The notes: generated by a model from the sequence alone, not told the origin. A stretch of DNA of 64,000 nt from Lyophyllum atratum (GCA_014905825.1 JACGCN010000005.1:2232001-2296000); one strand, 5' to 3'. Shown: positions 30,901 through 45,772, numbered from the stretch's first letter. Made by a program: numbers and translations.

Positions 30901-33842
30901 TCATGTCGGCCATCCACGAGCGATGCGTGCTGCACCACCTCCGACGCGGCCCAGGAAATTCCACACCGCAGCGGACCCTTCAGGCGAAAATCCCTCGCCA
31001 GTCGCTTGCATCGTATTGAAACTGCTCCACGCGGTGCGGTCGTAGTACGTTGGTCCGCCCTGTACGGAGTAATGGGGGACCATGTAAGGGCTGACAGCCA
31101 ATAGCACAAGTGCTGACGCGCCGATCCACATGACCACTTGGCCCGCGACCGCCGAGGACGAGCTCGCTGAGTTCTTGTCGCCGTAGACGTAGGTGTTGTA
31201 GATGTTGTAGAAGCGCCCACCGCGCCTCACTTTCGCGTCCTTCGGCGAACGGGGAGTGCGTTCGGAGCTCTCGACGATCTTGTCAATGACCATGCACTCG
31301 ACGCCGAGCTCCTCCTTGAGCGCCTTCCACTCCTCGATGGCTTCGGCAGAGATTCCACCTTGCACAGGTTCGAAGGGGATCTTTGCGCCCGGATGCCACT
31401 TCTTGAGTGTCTCCGCCATGGCGCGCCATTCTCGTGCCTCCTGCTCCTGAAGGTTGATCTGATTATAAGCTGGAGGCTCATCTTGGTGTTCAAGAGCACG
31501 GGGCTGGGGTTTGGGAGTAGGAGGGATGATTGTAGATGAGGAAGAAGCCATGCTCTCGCTCGACTCGGCTTGTGGTGACGGGGATCGAGAGACCTCCACC
31601 ATTTCGTCAGTTTGCACTTCCGTCGAGGCCATAAGACGTGGAGCTGGTGTTGGTTCCGATTCAGTTTGGGTGGAGAATGTCGCAAGCCGTGGTTTCTCGG
31701 TCTGGGTGCTGAGCGAGATCCGGATAATCTTGGGCTCGGGGTCGGTTTGGGTTTGGTGTGATGTGGCGACGATGAGGGGGTCGTACTGTGATGAACTGTC
31801 GGAGTACTCCTTGGTTTCTTCAAACGTCGTGGTCTGGATCTCCACCTTGTTTGCGCGACTAGGAACTTTCTGTAGAATGGAAGGTATAAGCAAACACGCC
31901 CGTACCGATGGTAAAGAGATCTTACCCGCTTCTTGCGTGTGATGATGGTTTGAATAACATCCTCTCCCTCAGTCTCCTCCCCCTCGTCCACCTCGATGGA
32001 CATGTTACTCCTCTCGTTTTCTGCCTCTCCCTCAGCTTCACTATTCATCCCCCATCCACCTTTCATCTTCCCCAATAACTCCGCGCCCAAGCTCTTGCTC
32101 ATAGTGTTCGTGGCACTGGACTGCCCGCTCCCTCCAGTTGCCGCCGCCGCATTATTCCGCATTTCGTCCATGTCAAAGCGCATGCGATCGATCGTCTCCT
32201 TCAGCAACAGATTCTCCTGCTTCTGCTCGTCGAGCTGCGCCTGCGTCTGCTGCGCGATCGTGATCTCATTCTCAAGGTATGCGATCCGCGCATCATATAC
32301 TTCGTTACCCTGGTTCCACTTGGCCTGCTCTTCCTTGTGCTGGCGGGCTTCTGCATCCAAAGTGCGCTTGACTTCATTAGCCTTATGTAGCGCCTCCCGA
32401 TCGTCAGCGGCGTGCGCTGGGGAGTTCCTTCGTTAGCAACCGGATGAGCAGAAATGAAGCGGTGCTCACCGATCTGTTCTTGATATTGCCGGTTCAAGCC
32501 ATTGTACGAGTTGCGTGAATGATCGAGGGCTTTTGTGATTTTGACAATTTCTTGTTCCAACTGGCCAATCTGAGTCATATTTTGCCGCTGGAGAGGGTTC
32601 AGTACCGATGGTCCCAAAGCAGTCCGGCACGACAAACCTCCTTCGATCGCAACTCCTTCTCCTCCCGCTTCGTCGCGTTCAACTCACTTCTCATCTCCTC
32701 CAGCCGGCCTTGCATCTCCTCCAGCTCCGACTCGTGCTCTAGCAACTTGTTCTGCAGCGTCCTCTCTGCCTCCATAAACTTCCTCGCAAGCTCTGCGTTC
32801 GTTTTCTGCATTACCTCCAACCGGTCCATCGGCTCCATCGAGATCGTCGAGCTCGCTGTCGACCGGTCCATTACGAGCCCCAGCGAGGAGTCTTCACCGT
32901 CCGAGTCCGAGTCCTCTCCCGACCGTGGCATAGGCAGCGACGAGATTGACTTCATGAACGCATCGTCGTTCCGCTGCCCCCGGTAGTCATACAGCGGGTT
33001 CGCGTCGATCGTATGGTCATTGTCTTCGTCCCGGTCCCCGAATCCGCCGCTGTTCATGAAGTGCGACTGTGGTTGCGACTGAGCTCGTGAGTGTGGCCGG
33101 GATGGTGGCCGGCCAAAAGTAGGAGACATGATGGGAGAGAAGGTGCTGAGGTCGGCAGACATGCTGGAGGGCGACGTGGGGTTTGAGGGTGCGCGCGAGC
33201 GTCCTGGGGTGCGTCCGAACGCGCTTGGGCTCTCAGAGAAAGACTGCGACTGCTTAACTCATAATAATGAGAAAATAATTTTAGAAAACACACCTCGGAG
33301 TCACTTCGGCTTCCCGCGTCGCTCTTTCGCCTGTGTGCAGGTGCTGGGCGCTTGGCCCAACTCGATGGCGCGGCATTTGAGAGCGGCGTCGAGCGCTGCC
33401 GGCGCTCGGCGTCAAACGGCGATTTAACCGACGTGGGTGTCTGCGGTGGTCCACGAGACGAACGACGGCTCCGCAGTCCGGATGTTCCATTCGAGTCGCT
33501 GCTCGATGATCGATAGTAGTCATCGTCGCGGTCGTCCGAGCGCCCCCGTCCCGAAAAATCATTGTCATCTTCTGTATTTGGACTCCGCGGTGGGCTATGC
33601 TTGGTCTTCTCCGCGATGAAGCCGAGCAAAATAGTCGGCGTAACTTCAAGGCCTGGGTTCTGAGAGAGCAGATGCTTGAGCATGTCGGTTTCGTCGTCGG
33701 TCATGAGTTTGACCCCATCGTAGAGATCCGAAAAGGCGTTGAACACATCAACCAGGTTATCTGCTGGTATAACTGGTTCTCCTGCATCGTTTATATGTGA
33801 CTTCGGGTGTTCATGGAAGATGTCTTGGAGTTGCTGCGACAT
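30901..33842 (-). CDS. tail-anchored coiled-coil protein, KASH-like candidate
   Basis: Predicted exons, minus strand: 33842-33294, 33249-32638, 32587-32470, 32416-31926 and 31869-30901 (2739 nt, 912 residues). The N-terminus (PADNLVDVFNAFSDLYDG...MTDDETDMLKHLL) looks EF-hand-like. A Ser/Arg/Pro-rich linker follows, then about 200 residues of coiled coil (MEPMDRLEVMQKTNAELARK through AQLDEQKQENLLLKETIDRM), with three spaced TQT(D/E) motifs in a disordered part. Near the C-terminus is one hydrophobic segment (VVMWIGASALVLLAVSPYMV) with about 65 residues after it. This layout resembles S. pombe Kms1/Kms2 KASH proteins of the nuclear envelope LINC complex; that assignment is inference from layout only. 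Confidence 0.6.
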
Positions 33843-34695
33843 GTCCGCGATGGATTGCCTGTTTCGCCCAAATGTAGCCTATTTTCGGGATTAGAAAGCG
33901 ATAGTTGGTCAGTATAAGGCAATAAATAAGGCTACCACGCTCACCATTAGTTCAGTGATAGTAGTTGAAGAATAAGGAATATACTACACCATTTGCTGCC
34001 ACAAGTTGAAGTTCAACCTCGTACAGAACAATGACTAGACATTGTCTTCCAGCCCAAACAACCGTCAATAATCACTTGTGCTCGGGTACTTTGATCGCCT
34101 AGCAACCTCCTCAGGCTCGTAAATCCTCAGACCCGCAGGTAGTGTCGGCATGTAGCCTGCAATTTATATCAACAAATATTCATATACCATAGGTTTTCGC
34201 GAGGCAGACGGTTGGGCGTTCAAAACAGGCAAGACGCGTGAGCGGCCCGCGCGGCGCGATGTCTAAGTCACGTGCGAATAAGGGAACGTGTGTCGTCACA
34301 GCCACCGTGACAGACGCGCCTCTCCAAGAACTTGTCAATCGATCTGCAGAGTATGTACTCTCTGCAATCTTCGACCAGTCGGTGACCATAAAATCAATAG
34401 GTCATACTCAATAAAAGGTATAAATCTGCCTAAAATCACGCTCTTAGCACCTTGTTGACGTGAGATCACCCACAGCCGCTCGTGTCTACATCATCCTTGT
34501 CAATTGAAGTCCACTGCCAATCAAATCTAGGTTCAAAGTTACTCAGATCTGCAAAGATAACGTACGCGGAAGGAGATGTAGGTGCCATTCGGTAATGATC
34601 TGTAAATGCAAGCTCACATTATAGGTCGTCTCAGCCTATCTATCACCTACATCTTGAACTAGCACAACTACTCGTCGCTACTAAAGCAAATCGCA
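33843..34695. other. divergent intergenic region
   Basis: Promoter space between the coiled-coil gene (-) and the F-box gene (+). No gene or RNA was recognised. Confidence 0.5.
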
Positions 34696-36419
34696 ATGGA
34701 TTCTCCCTTCTTACACCGTCTCAAGACTAACTATGATCCCACTGACTCAGAGTGTCAACATATCCGTCAAATAATATCTAAAACATTGGAGCAAAAATCC
34801 CGCCTTGACGTTGAAATAGCACAGCTTAAGGCCACCCTCGAAGACCTTTGCCTTCAACAACAGAAGATGGACGAATATGTAAATGACCATCGCACACTTA
34901 TCTCCGGCATACTTCGACTCCCTGCAGAACTGACACAGAGGATATTCTTTTGGTGTCTCCCTCGTAGTAGAAATTCTGTTATGAGCGCGAGAGAAGCTCC
35001 AATGCTGCTTGGTCGTGTTTGCCGTGCGTGGCGACACATCTCCCATTCATGCCCAATTCTTTGGTCCTCTCTCCACATTCATATTACCCCGCAGCTTGTA
35101 CTGAATGAAATCCAACATCAAGATTACTGTGATGCGGTGACCGCCTGGTTAATCGCTCCGGACAGACCCCCCTCTCCATCTCCTTCATGGAAGATTATAG
35201 AGAAAATTGGGATACGGGAAATCCTGGACCGTTCTCGCGTTTACTCGAAGTTTTACTTGGTTTCTCGCACCGCTGGAGGCATCTCAGCGTCAGGCTTGGA
35301 TATCACCATTTTTGCACTCTGGAGCGTGTGACACCGGCTGCAATTCCTCTACTCGAGGAATTCTCTTTCGAGGTCCCTCGCCCTTGGAACCCATCGCATA
35401 TTTTCCTCTTGTCTTCCATCCCTCTACTTCATTCACCATCTCTTCACACTCTTTCGGTATACAATTTGAACTGGCCCATGCCTCTCACCCTCCCTCTTCA
35501 CTGGGAAAGGCTCACTAGGCTATTTGTTGGTTCACGAATGCTTGACGGGGCCAGGTTAAGCCCTGATCAGGCGATGACGATCTTGCGCAGGTGTGGCAAT
35601 CTTATTGCATGCACCATCGACATCGCGGTCGGTGGTGATGAGCCAGAGCATCGAGACCTGGACACAAACGACACCATCGTCCTTCCTTTCTTAGACCACT
35701 TAGGGGTTCATTTCAAATACTCGACCGGCATGGAGATTATGGAGTATGAACTACACGAATTGTTCAATTACCTTGACTCGCCCATGCTTCGCAGCCTTGA
35801 CGTAACGGGAGTCAACAGGCTTCTTCATCGCATACCTTTTATCCCAGTCCTCGAACGCCAAGCCGGACGACTTGAGAGTTTATCATTTGACATCAACACA
35901 ATGTATACGGAGGACCTTAAGGACATCTTGCCTCTTCTTTCTGGGATAAAGCGGTTACATGTCGATGCTCTGTTTCCGTGGTCATGGCGGAAGGGAGAGA
36001 ATTATCCCTTGAACGACTCCTTCCTCACAATCCTGACTCCTACGCCATGCTCCCTGTCCACCTCTTTTTGCCCTCTTCTTGAAGATATCAATTTCCGAAT
36101 CTCTCCAACAAGCGACGTACAGGACGAAACAATCCTCGAATTCATTCTTGCAAGGACAAGTCGCGACTTTGCGGGAATTGCACGTTTGACACGCGTGGAC
36201 ATGACCCTTGGTGTGCACCTTGTCGGATTTAGGCCCGCTCTGCAACCCATTATAGAGCAAGGCTTAGAAGTTCGAATCGACTACCATGATCCGGCGATCT
36301 TCGGTCCAGAACCAATCTTCCAACCTTATAACTCTAGATCTCTGGAAGTCGCAAGGTACCATGATCACTGGGCGCCTGGATTTAACGCTCGGTACATTGA
36401 CGATAACTTGGAAGCTTGA
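34696..36419 (+). pseudogene. F-box protein gene with one-base frameshift
   Basis: A fourth member of the coiled-coil F-box family, here on the plus strand. The first frame (from 34696) gives MDSPFLHRLKTNYDPTDSE, the coiled coil, the F-box (LPAELTQRIFFWCLP, VCRAWRHISHSCPILW) and ends its homology at AVTAWL. Near 35152 the family sequence continues in another frame as RSGQTPLSISFME, then LEVLLGFSHRWRHLS, and stays open to the stop at 36419 (PFIPVLERQ, CPLLEDINFRI, TILEFILARTS). One base is missing at the junction; restoring it gives 575 codons. Only the upstream 150 or so residues would be made in-frame, followed by an unrelated tail. A sequence error cannot be excluded. Confidence 0.75.
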
Positions 36420-37710
36420 TGTGCTCGTTTATCACCCGTTCATGAGAATAATGCCTCGCTCTCACTGTCATTTGGCACGACCATTTAAAGAAAGGTTTAT
36501 CAGTTAAACTTCTCCATAAACCTGCACATCCCTTACCACTGCGAACGAGATGTTGTGTTACAGTATTAGAAGAATCTGTCGAGGGGTTTATTTTCCGCTC
36601 GCTCATAGGTGTCTTCCTTGAAACAAGGAATCAGACATCGTTCATATCTTGTGCGACTTTGGGGCCATTTCCATGGAGCCCTAAGTGCGTTTCTGTTATG
36701 AGGGCAATTTCCTAGATGAATCTGAGAGCATTAGCTCGAATTGTTCCCCAAGCCTTGCCTAAGCCGTACGTACCTCCGCTCGCATCTCCACCTCATACGA
36801 CGCGTGGAAGCTGCTCGTCGAGGAGTAGGGCCCTAGGTCGGTCCGCATGCCACACGTGTCAGAACACGTCGTCGCCTATGGAAGGATCCCATCGCGTATG
36901 TACGAGGTTGGAGCCGGTCCGCTCTTGGTGTAATGAATAAAGCGTTATTGACCCTGGCGGGGAAGTCCAAGGCAACATATTCATATGTATTAGCGATGCA
37001 GAATCCAGACGCGGCACTGACCTGCTTTTGAAAGCTCCCTAGGGCGTGGAGAGATGCATCAAACTATAAGGTACGAGTATAACAAGATTCGCCAGTTTGA
37101 CTGGGCCTGGTTAGCAGGCGCGCCGATGGTAATACTGTACCAAGACCCTGGCGCGTGTGAGGAGGCGGAGGCCCGGGATGGACGTAAGTATCACTGTTCT
37201 ACGTTCCGGCACCGCATTCACGCTCGGAACATACGACGGTATGTTCTCCACACGATTAATTGCCGCCTAAATATGTGTATCATTATATTCCTCACCCCTA
37301 CGTCCTATAGGCTTTTCAACACTCTAGCCCCAGATTTCGGCCTTGTGAGCAGGCATGATCATGGCCCTAGTTGGACGAGATCTCCTGCCCCAGTTTGACG
37401 CGATGAAACGATGTGGGGGACTAGAATGAGTTGAAGAATAAGACTTAGCAAACTTCATCAGATCCGTGCCCCGCCTCGGTTCACTGTCCTCCTCCACCAC
37501 CGGCAGGCCTTGATCTCATGTAAACGGCCTTGACAGCGTGTCGACTCTGGGGTATTACCTGCGCTGGCTGCAGTGGGGATGGAAACAACACTCCTGGAGA
37601 ATATAGTCGGGCTGAAAGTGATCATCGATGAAGTGGATAAACAAGAACTACAGTATACTTACGAAGAACCAACGTACAAAGAAGTGCTCGTGAAACGCTC
37701 GTTTGCCTTT
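36420..37710. other. gene-poor stretch
   Basis: About 1.3 kb with small frames (36716-36940 and 37054-37398, plus) that show no family features, no clear splice model and no paralogue in the window. Nothing is called. Confidence 0.45.
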
Positions 37711-38850
37711 CTAATGAACCATGTCGTCATCCTCGTCAAAGTATTTATTCTTTTCCGCGTAAGTTTCGGCAGCCGCGGTGTGCAATGCAATTATCGCACG
37801 GCGAAGGCTGAAACCGTTATTTGAGTCTGAATAGGGTTCACACGAACCATGTAGCAGGACGCGTACCTGATCTGATCTACGTAGTACTCTCTTAATTCTT
37901 TCTCTTCCTGACGCCGATGACGTTTATGAAGAAGTGTGAGCAGTGTACACGTTGCGATCATAGCTGCGCGTTTTATCATTAACTCCTCATCAGTATGAAA
38001 AAGTGGTTTCCTTACCTGAGACTACAATGACTGATATAGCAACCCAGTGCCATGCAGCCACCCCCAATGGCATGTTAAGAGATCTTACGCATGTCGAATC
38101 CAGACCACAATGATGCTTTTAAGGGAGTGAATATATGATATAAATGAAAATACGAAGACAGCTTACCGTCGAGCACTCGACGTCATAAGTACAGGCAGAT
38201 CCAATAGGTTGCTTTCGGTGACACACCCTTTGGGATTCGTCGCAGAAGTAGCCTGGTGAGATGCAGTTGTCACGGACAATGGTATACTTGTAAGGCTCGC
38301 CATCGGGGCCGAAATACATATATGTAGTGCTGTCTTTGACACAAGTCTGGCCAAGTGAGGCATTGGCATGCCTAGTTCAACGTTATATGTTAATTAAATT
38401 CCAGTTGAGGCTGAAACCAAAAGGCACTTACATGCAAGTGAAGCGCAGGCAGATCGAGCCGTTGAAATTCTGGGAGCTAGCCCAGTCTCGCCGGAGATCG
38501 GGGGGTGCGCACTGTTCATCTCTATTGAGCTGACATCGAGATCCTGCAGGTGATAAAGGCTTGCAACCGCTTCCTTCGTCGGGGCAAAAAAATCCAGGCG
38601 GACAGAGAGGCGGGAGCGATTGACCCTCGTCGAATCCAAAGGGAAACTCGTCTCTGCGACATGCTCTAGGTATACAGGTTCCATTTTTAGCTGCGGAGCA
38701 AAACGTCTGGTCTGAGCATTCGGAAATGAACTTGAAGGAACCGGGTTCGAGGCGACTGTTGATAGCGGAACAAGGACCTCCAACGCCAACGGACCCTGCT
38801 CTAGCTCCGACAGATAGAAGAATAGCCGCAAAGAGTATAGAGGAATGCAT
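37711..38850 (-). CDS. type I membrane protein with Cys-rich ectodomain
   Basis: Predicted exons, minus strand: 38850-38432, 38371-38167, 38115-38016, 37963-37867 and 37807-37711 (918 nt, 305 residues). Residues 1-18 form a signal peptide (MHSSILFAAILLSVGARA). The following 210 or so residues contain many cysteines in short spacings (PLCPPGFFCPDEGSGC, DNCISPGYFCDESQRVC, SACTYDVECST) and are probably disulfide-bonded outside the cell. One hydrophobic segment (AWHWVAISVIVVS plus AMIATCTLLTLL) precedes a basic stop-transfer stretch (HKRHRRQEEKELREYY), and a short cytosolic tail ends in an acidic run with DMVH. I recognise the general layout from basidiomycete genomes but no named family. Role unknown; a cell-surface receptor or adhesion function is only a guess. 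Confidence 0.78.
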
Positions 38851-39732
38851 TCGGATGCACGAGGTGAGTATTTTTGAAAGTCAAAGGCTTCACATTGATG
38901 AACGGTGACACGTCAGCCACAGATCCCTAGATTCCTGCAGTCAGCCTCCCGACCGCCGTAGGACGAAACAAGAGAACTTCCTGGCCAACTCGGCCATATT
39001 TAGGTGGTAAGGGTCTTGCGACAACTTGCAAGTGGTGAAGTGAAGTATTATTGGTAGTACCTGGGTAGGCGGACATCGAGAGGAATCGCAAAGAAGACCG
39101 TGATACGGTGTGACCCAGCCAGGCACCTCATGGAATAGTGTGGGAATGTAAAAATGACAGTTAATTCCAAAAATAGTTCAATAGGCACTATGTAAAGAGT
39201 CCTCCTCCTCCGCGCCACTGCCTCTATACCTATTTCCTCTTGAGCCACAGTCATAATGTCTCTCCAGATGTAAGATTATCTATAAACATTTTTCTACTCC
39301 TGGCCTATAATTGTGAGATTCTTTTTTTTGTAAACTAACAACGAGGCCACTGATCTATTTACCCCACATGAAGTACATCAACCGGCTCCACATCCACACT
39401 ATGATTGGAGGATCTTTTCCGAATCAACCGATTCGTTGACACGGTTGATGCTGGCGGCATTCTCCCAGTTTGTATCTATCGCTCATAGACGCGGGTACGA
39501 GCCTTCTCCCTGGTTTATACACGCCTCCTTCGCGAGTTCCTCACCAGCCGCATCGAGGTGCGATTTCGGTTTCAAATTACAGATCACGCCTCACCTCCGT
39601 GCCTTGCCCAACTCAACACGTTTACGCGCATGCCCTTCCGCGCGTCGCCATATATCAGTCATTCCGTCCAGCCGTCAGGGCTTCTAGCATCCTCTTTAAA
39701 ACGTCCTCTTCGTCACAGAACCTTCCGCAGGA
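38851..39732. other. divergent intergenic region
   Basis: Between the membrane protein gene (-) and the Hsp20-like gene (+). Small frames at 39436-39796 overlap each other and the start of the Hsp20-like gene. A 3' splice-like cttccgcag directly before the ATG at 39733 could belong to a 5' UTR intron. Confidence 0.4.
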
Positions 39733-40480
39733 ATGGCTCCAACGTCCACAACCTCTGCTCCACGGTCGTGTGTTTCGCCTGCTGCTTTTAAAATGAGCCA
39801 CGTCGGGCCCTCTGACCCGTCATACTTCTCAACCCCTACCTATTCAACCATCCCGGTAACACCACTACTGCCACCGACCTCAGCTCACATAGAGACCCAA
39901 ACATCTGATTCCACCGAAAACCGTCCTCTGCCCACCGAATCCGAGATGATGCACCGACTTGCGATGTGTTTCCCCCCTCCTCCTGCACTTTCTCTCTCAG
40001 CGTTCCGCCATTCTGCCCCGGAACCATCATCACCACGGATATCAACCTGCCACCGTTCTGCGATACCACAAGACGCTGTTCCGTCACCCATGGACAGGTC
40101 GCGTCGCTCGCCACCTTCATCCTCTTCCTACTTCCCAACCATGGATGTATCATCATCGTCGGGCAAACACACTCTACACGTTCAACTGCCCCATACTATA
40201 CAGCCTGAGATGATCACAATTTCAGCAAACAGAGGCGATAAGTTGAAAGTCATAGCTGACGCGTGGCATATGGAAAATAACTGTGAGTTCCTTCCCCTCT
40301 CTATGTTACCTATATGGGCATGTTTACACCTTCCGCCGAGTATTTCCAGGTCATTACGAGTGGCAAATCAGCTTTGCACCGCGCGACATAGACATGACAG
40401 CTATTCATGCTAAATTCGAGCCAAACGGGCATCTAGTCATCGACGTCCGCAGGCTAACAGGGTCTTCCTTCGGATTTTGA
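39733..40480 (+). CDS. Hsp20/alpha-crystallin-like protein
   Basis: Predicted exons: 39733-40282 and 40350-40480 (681 nt, 226 residues). The first 130 or so residues are Ser/Pro/Thr-rich and probably disordered. The C-terminal part (KHTLHVQLPHTIQPEMITISANRGDKLKVIADAWH, then YEWQISFAPRDIDMTAIHAKFEPNGHLVIDVRR) has the strand pattern of an alpha-crystallin domain, where a protein normally forms oligomers that hold unfolding clients. The usual C-terminal I-x-I motif is not obvious (the protein ends LTGSSFGF), and the N-terminus is unlike classical small heat-shock proteins, so chaperone activity is inferred only. Confidence 0.7.
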
Positions 40481-42871
<2,391 letters not shown>

Positions 42872-44316
42872 CTAAATTGTATTACAAGCAATGGTTTATT
42901 CCTCTGGCCCAGCGAGCGGGTGTGGTTTGGGCTACATAGTCATGTGCAACCGCGGCTTGAAAGTTCAACCAACGAGCTGGTCTTCTGAGTGTCAGCGGAA
43001 GGAAAGCTCTTAGACAAGCCCCTCCGATATCTGTTCTGCGGCCTTTTCGCCGACCCGGGCAAGAACTTGGGGTTCCCCAGTTCTTTTTTTCCGAGCATGG
43101 GGCCGCGTCGTCAAGGATGCCCTAGTATGACATCGACCCCAGACGTCGCGGAAAGAAGTCGGAAAGGCGAGCGACAGGTATTTATCACGGGGTATAATCT
43201 CAAATTTCCGATGATACTTCCTCGAGCCATATCATAATGCTTCCAGGGTCTTGGCACTCCCTTTCACGGAGCAAATTCCATGTAATTCGAGGGACCCTCT
43301 GGACCCTGGTCAAGATTCAGAAAACCTCGGGTGCGTCGAGGCCCCGCCGACCGAGAATAGTCCTCAAAGCAAGCTGACGTTCGCGCCTTCTGAATGTCAC
43401 GCGGCAAGCATGGTCGACTTATTACATACAGAACCGCTTTCAGCTCATACCGACAGTTCTCTCCATCGGCGATACTCCAGCCTTATGACTCCCCAGCTGC
43501 GCCTTCTGAGCGGCAGAACTTCCCTTTGACAGTTTCACGCTCCTCCGCTGCGTTTCGCGATTAGATATCTTCCTTCGTGATCTGACATGATCCAGTGGAA
43601 TGCGAAGGTGCTCATGATCACTGCCCAATAATTTTATTCACATTCATCTATGTGCGCGCGTTCTGGCTTTCCCCCTCATCTGTTGGGACGCGTGTGGACG
43701 ACAGGTTCTGCGATACTTCGCGTTTAAATGTCTTTCACTGCCATGAGATATTGCTCTTCCAGAGTGCCATAGGACCCTCGAGCACTTATGATGCGTACAG
43801 AGACGATGGGGCGATGGAATATCTGCGTGGAGTTGGAGCAGGAGGACCAAAGATCGGAATGGGCGATAATAGCGGAGACGATGGCAGCTTTCCAATGCTG
43901 GCCCCTCGTTCTAAGGAACGCCACGGCGGAATTAGATGGACATAAGGGAGGCTCACCAATTCATCTGCCTCATGTCCGATAAGTGATCGTCATCTATTGA
44001 AGCACCTTGTACACCCGGATATCCAACGGTCACTACTCCATGATCTCCATGCGTTTACCAACGCGCTCCTAGCTATGTCACGAAATCCATGAATAGATCG
44101 ATAGTGGTTACAGAGAGAAGAGCCCGACTTGACTTGATGCAATTATCACAGTATAGGAGTCAAATCATCATTGTCCAATGCAGCATGCGCCGACGCGTTA
44201 TTTGTTGTAGTGTCATGTCACGTGATGTCAACAACAACGCCACTGGCCCTGGTGAGCCTTGGAGTCAAACTCACAGCGGTTGCCCTCACGATCTTTGGAC
44301 TTGCCATTCGCTTGCT
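42872..44316. other. intergenic stretch
   Basis: About 1.4 kb without recognisable genes. Short frames at 42989, 43251 and 43595 overlap opposite-strand frames and show no family features. Confidence 0.45.
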
Positions 44317-45610
44317 ATGCCGGTCCTGAATATCATCGATACCATTTCCCCTACCGGTAAACTGATCGTCGTCCATGCAATCGATGGCTCGACTTCCAGA
44401 GCAGGGTATATGCAGATCAAGCCCGATACTACGATCTCTGACGTTCAGGATGCCGCAATACGATACATCGTGCCCAACTTAGAACACGAGTTTGGGGATG
44501 CTGGTTGCATTGGTACCCGAGATGCTGTTGTGCTGAGCGCCGGTGAGAGCAAAAGTCGCTCTGTAACTTTGAGTTGCAAATTAACTCTATCATCCAGATA
44601 GTGTCGGTTCTGGACCATTTGTTCATAAAGCCTTTAACACGAAAATTGCAAAGCTCATTCCTGCGAACGACCGCCTCACCGCCCTTGTCCCGACTCGTGC
44701 CCTAGAATCGCCGATGCTGCCTTCATTGGCCGTCTTTCAGCCCCATATCCTCCAACGCTTTACCAGGGCTGTGCCGGATGACCTCCAGGGTATGAAGGAG
44801 ATGTTGAAAGCACTCTCAGGCGAGCAAGGACAGATGCGCACAGAATTAACGTCGGAGGTGACTAGTCTGCGGGGAGAGGTCAATCGCCTCACGGGGGAGA
44901 ACCAGGGCCTCAGAGGGGAGGTCAGTCGTCTAAACGGGGAGGTCAGTCGTCTAAACGGGGAGGTCGGCCGTCTGAATGGGGAGGTCAATCGTCTGAACGG
45001 GGAGGTCGGCCGTTTGACAGGGGAGAATCAGCAATTGACGGGAGAGGTCAATCGTCTGACGGTGGAGAACCAGGGATTGCGGGATGAAGTTGCTGGGTAT
45101 CATGACGAGGCCAAAGACCTCGAAGGTTGGATAACTGTGGTGCGTCGATACCCTCCCTGTCCCACTGTCCTCTTCCAAACTCACCTATCCTATCCTATGT
45201 TGAAGCACGACACGAAGTATATGGACCACATCCGGAAGCGTCACGCTCTTAACTGCGCTCAAGCCCAGCTTGCTAGGGTGCTCAAAATCGAACTCCCTGA
45301 AGGCGTCGCCGCCACTGCACCTGCGTTATCTCGGGCATGGCGCGACATACTTTCCAACTTACACGACGAGCCCGCCCGAGTCGCATATGCCAACAGTCGT
45401 TTGGCTGTCTACCCTGGCATTGACAAGCCCTCGCCACCACTGCTTGCTGAATTATGCAAGCGGAATTCCCACTACCGCATGACGGGCAATCGCGTGGCTC
45501 ATCCGGCGGGGTCTAGTAAGGAAGCTTTCGTTGGTGTTATTGATCGTTCAGATGAGCGAGATCAACCCCTGCTGGAGGAGATGGTGTTGTATGGTGCTTC
45601 GTTTATGTAG
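44317..45610 (+). CDS. coiled-coil protein with tandem heptad (21-bp) repeats
   Basis: Predicted exons: 44317-44542, 44598-45139 and 45206-45610 (1173 nt, 390 residues). The family is not recognised. The N-terminal 170 residues are globular-looking (MPVLNIIDTISPTGKLIVVH). A central stretch is made of about ten near-perfect seven-residue units of the type GEVxRLN/GENQxLx, encoded by 21-bp repeats (about 44855-45090), which should form a long parallel coiled coil with Leu at one core position and Val/Asn at the other. The C-terminal 140 residues (YMDHIRKRHALNCAQAQLAR, WRDILSNLHDEPARV, GNRVAHPA) look like a helical domain, possibly related to domains seen in fungal proteins of unknown function. 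The 66-nt intron at 45140-45205 is a multiple of three and stop-free, so it might be retained. Confidence 0.68.
44875..45090 (+). repeat. 21-bp minisatellite encoding heptad units
   Basis: About ten tandem units of consensus ggggaggtcagtcgtctgaac with a few substitutions. Each unit is one heptad, so unit gain or loss changes the coiled-coil length without changing frame. The two units at about 44920-44960 are nearly identical. Confidence 0.8.
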
Positions 45611-45772
45611 TCATAGTTACTTTTCCATTGTATTGCTTTGTAGGATCTGCCATACTTACTGCTGCTGATTTACGGCGGGCACCGTCATGCTGGGGGCTTC
45701 TTCTGTTTGATCGTCGATTTCTGTGGGTGTATTATGAACCAAGATGAGCTTTGAATCGACAGGGCCTTCATA

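Noticed and set aside
31227..32360. 377-codon minus-strand frame as a separate gene
   Set aside because: Its first part is exon 4 of the coiled-coil gene. After the intron at 31870-31925 it runs out of frame through exon 5.
44737..44988. Repetitive minus-strand frame of PFRRxTS units
   Set aside because: It is the antisense reading of the 21-bp repeats in the coiled-coil gene.
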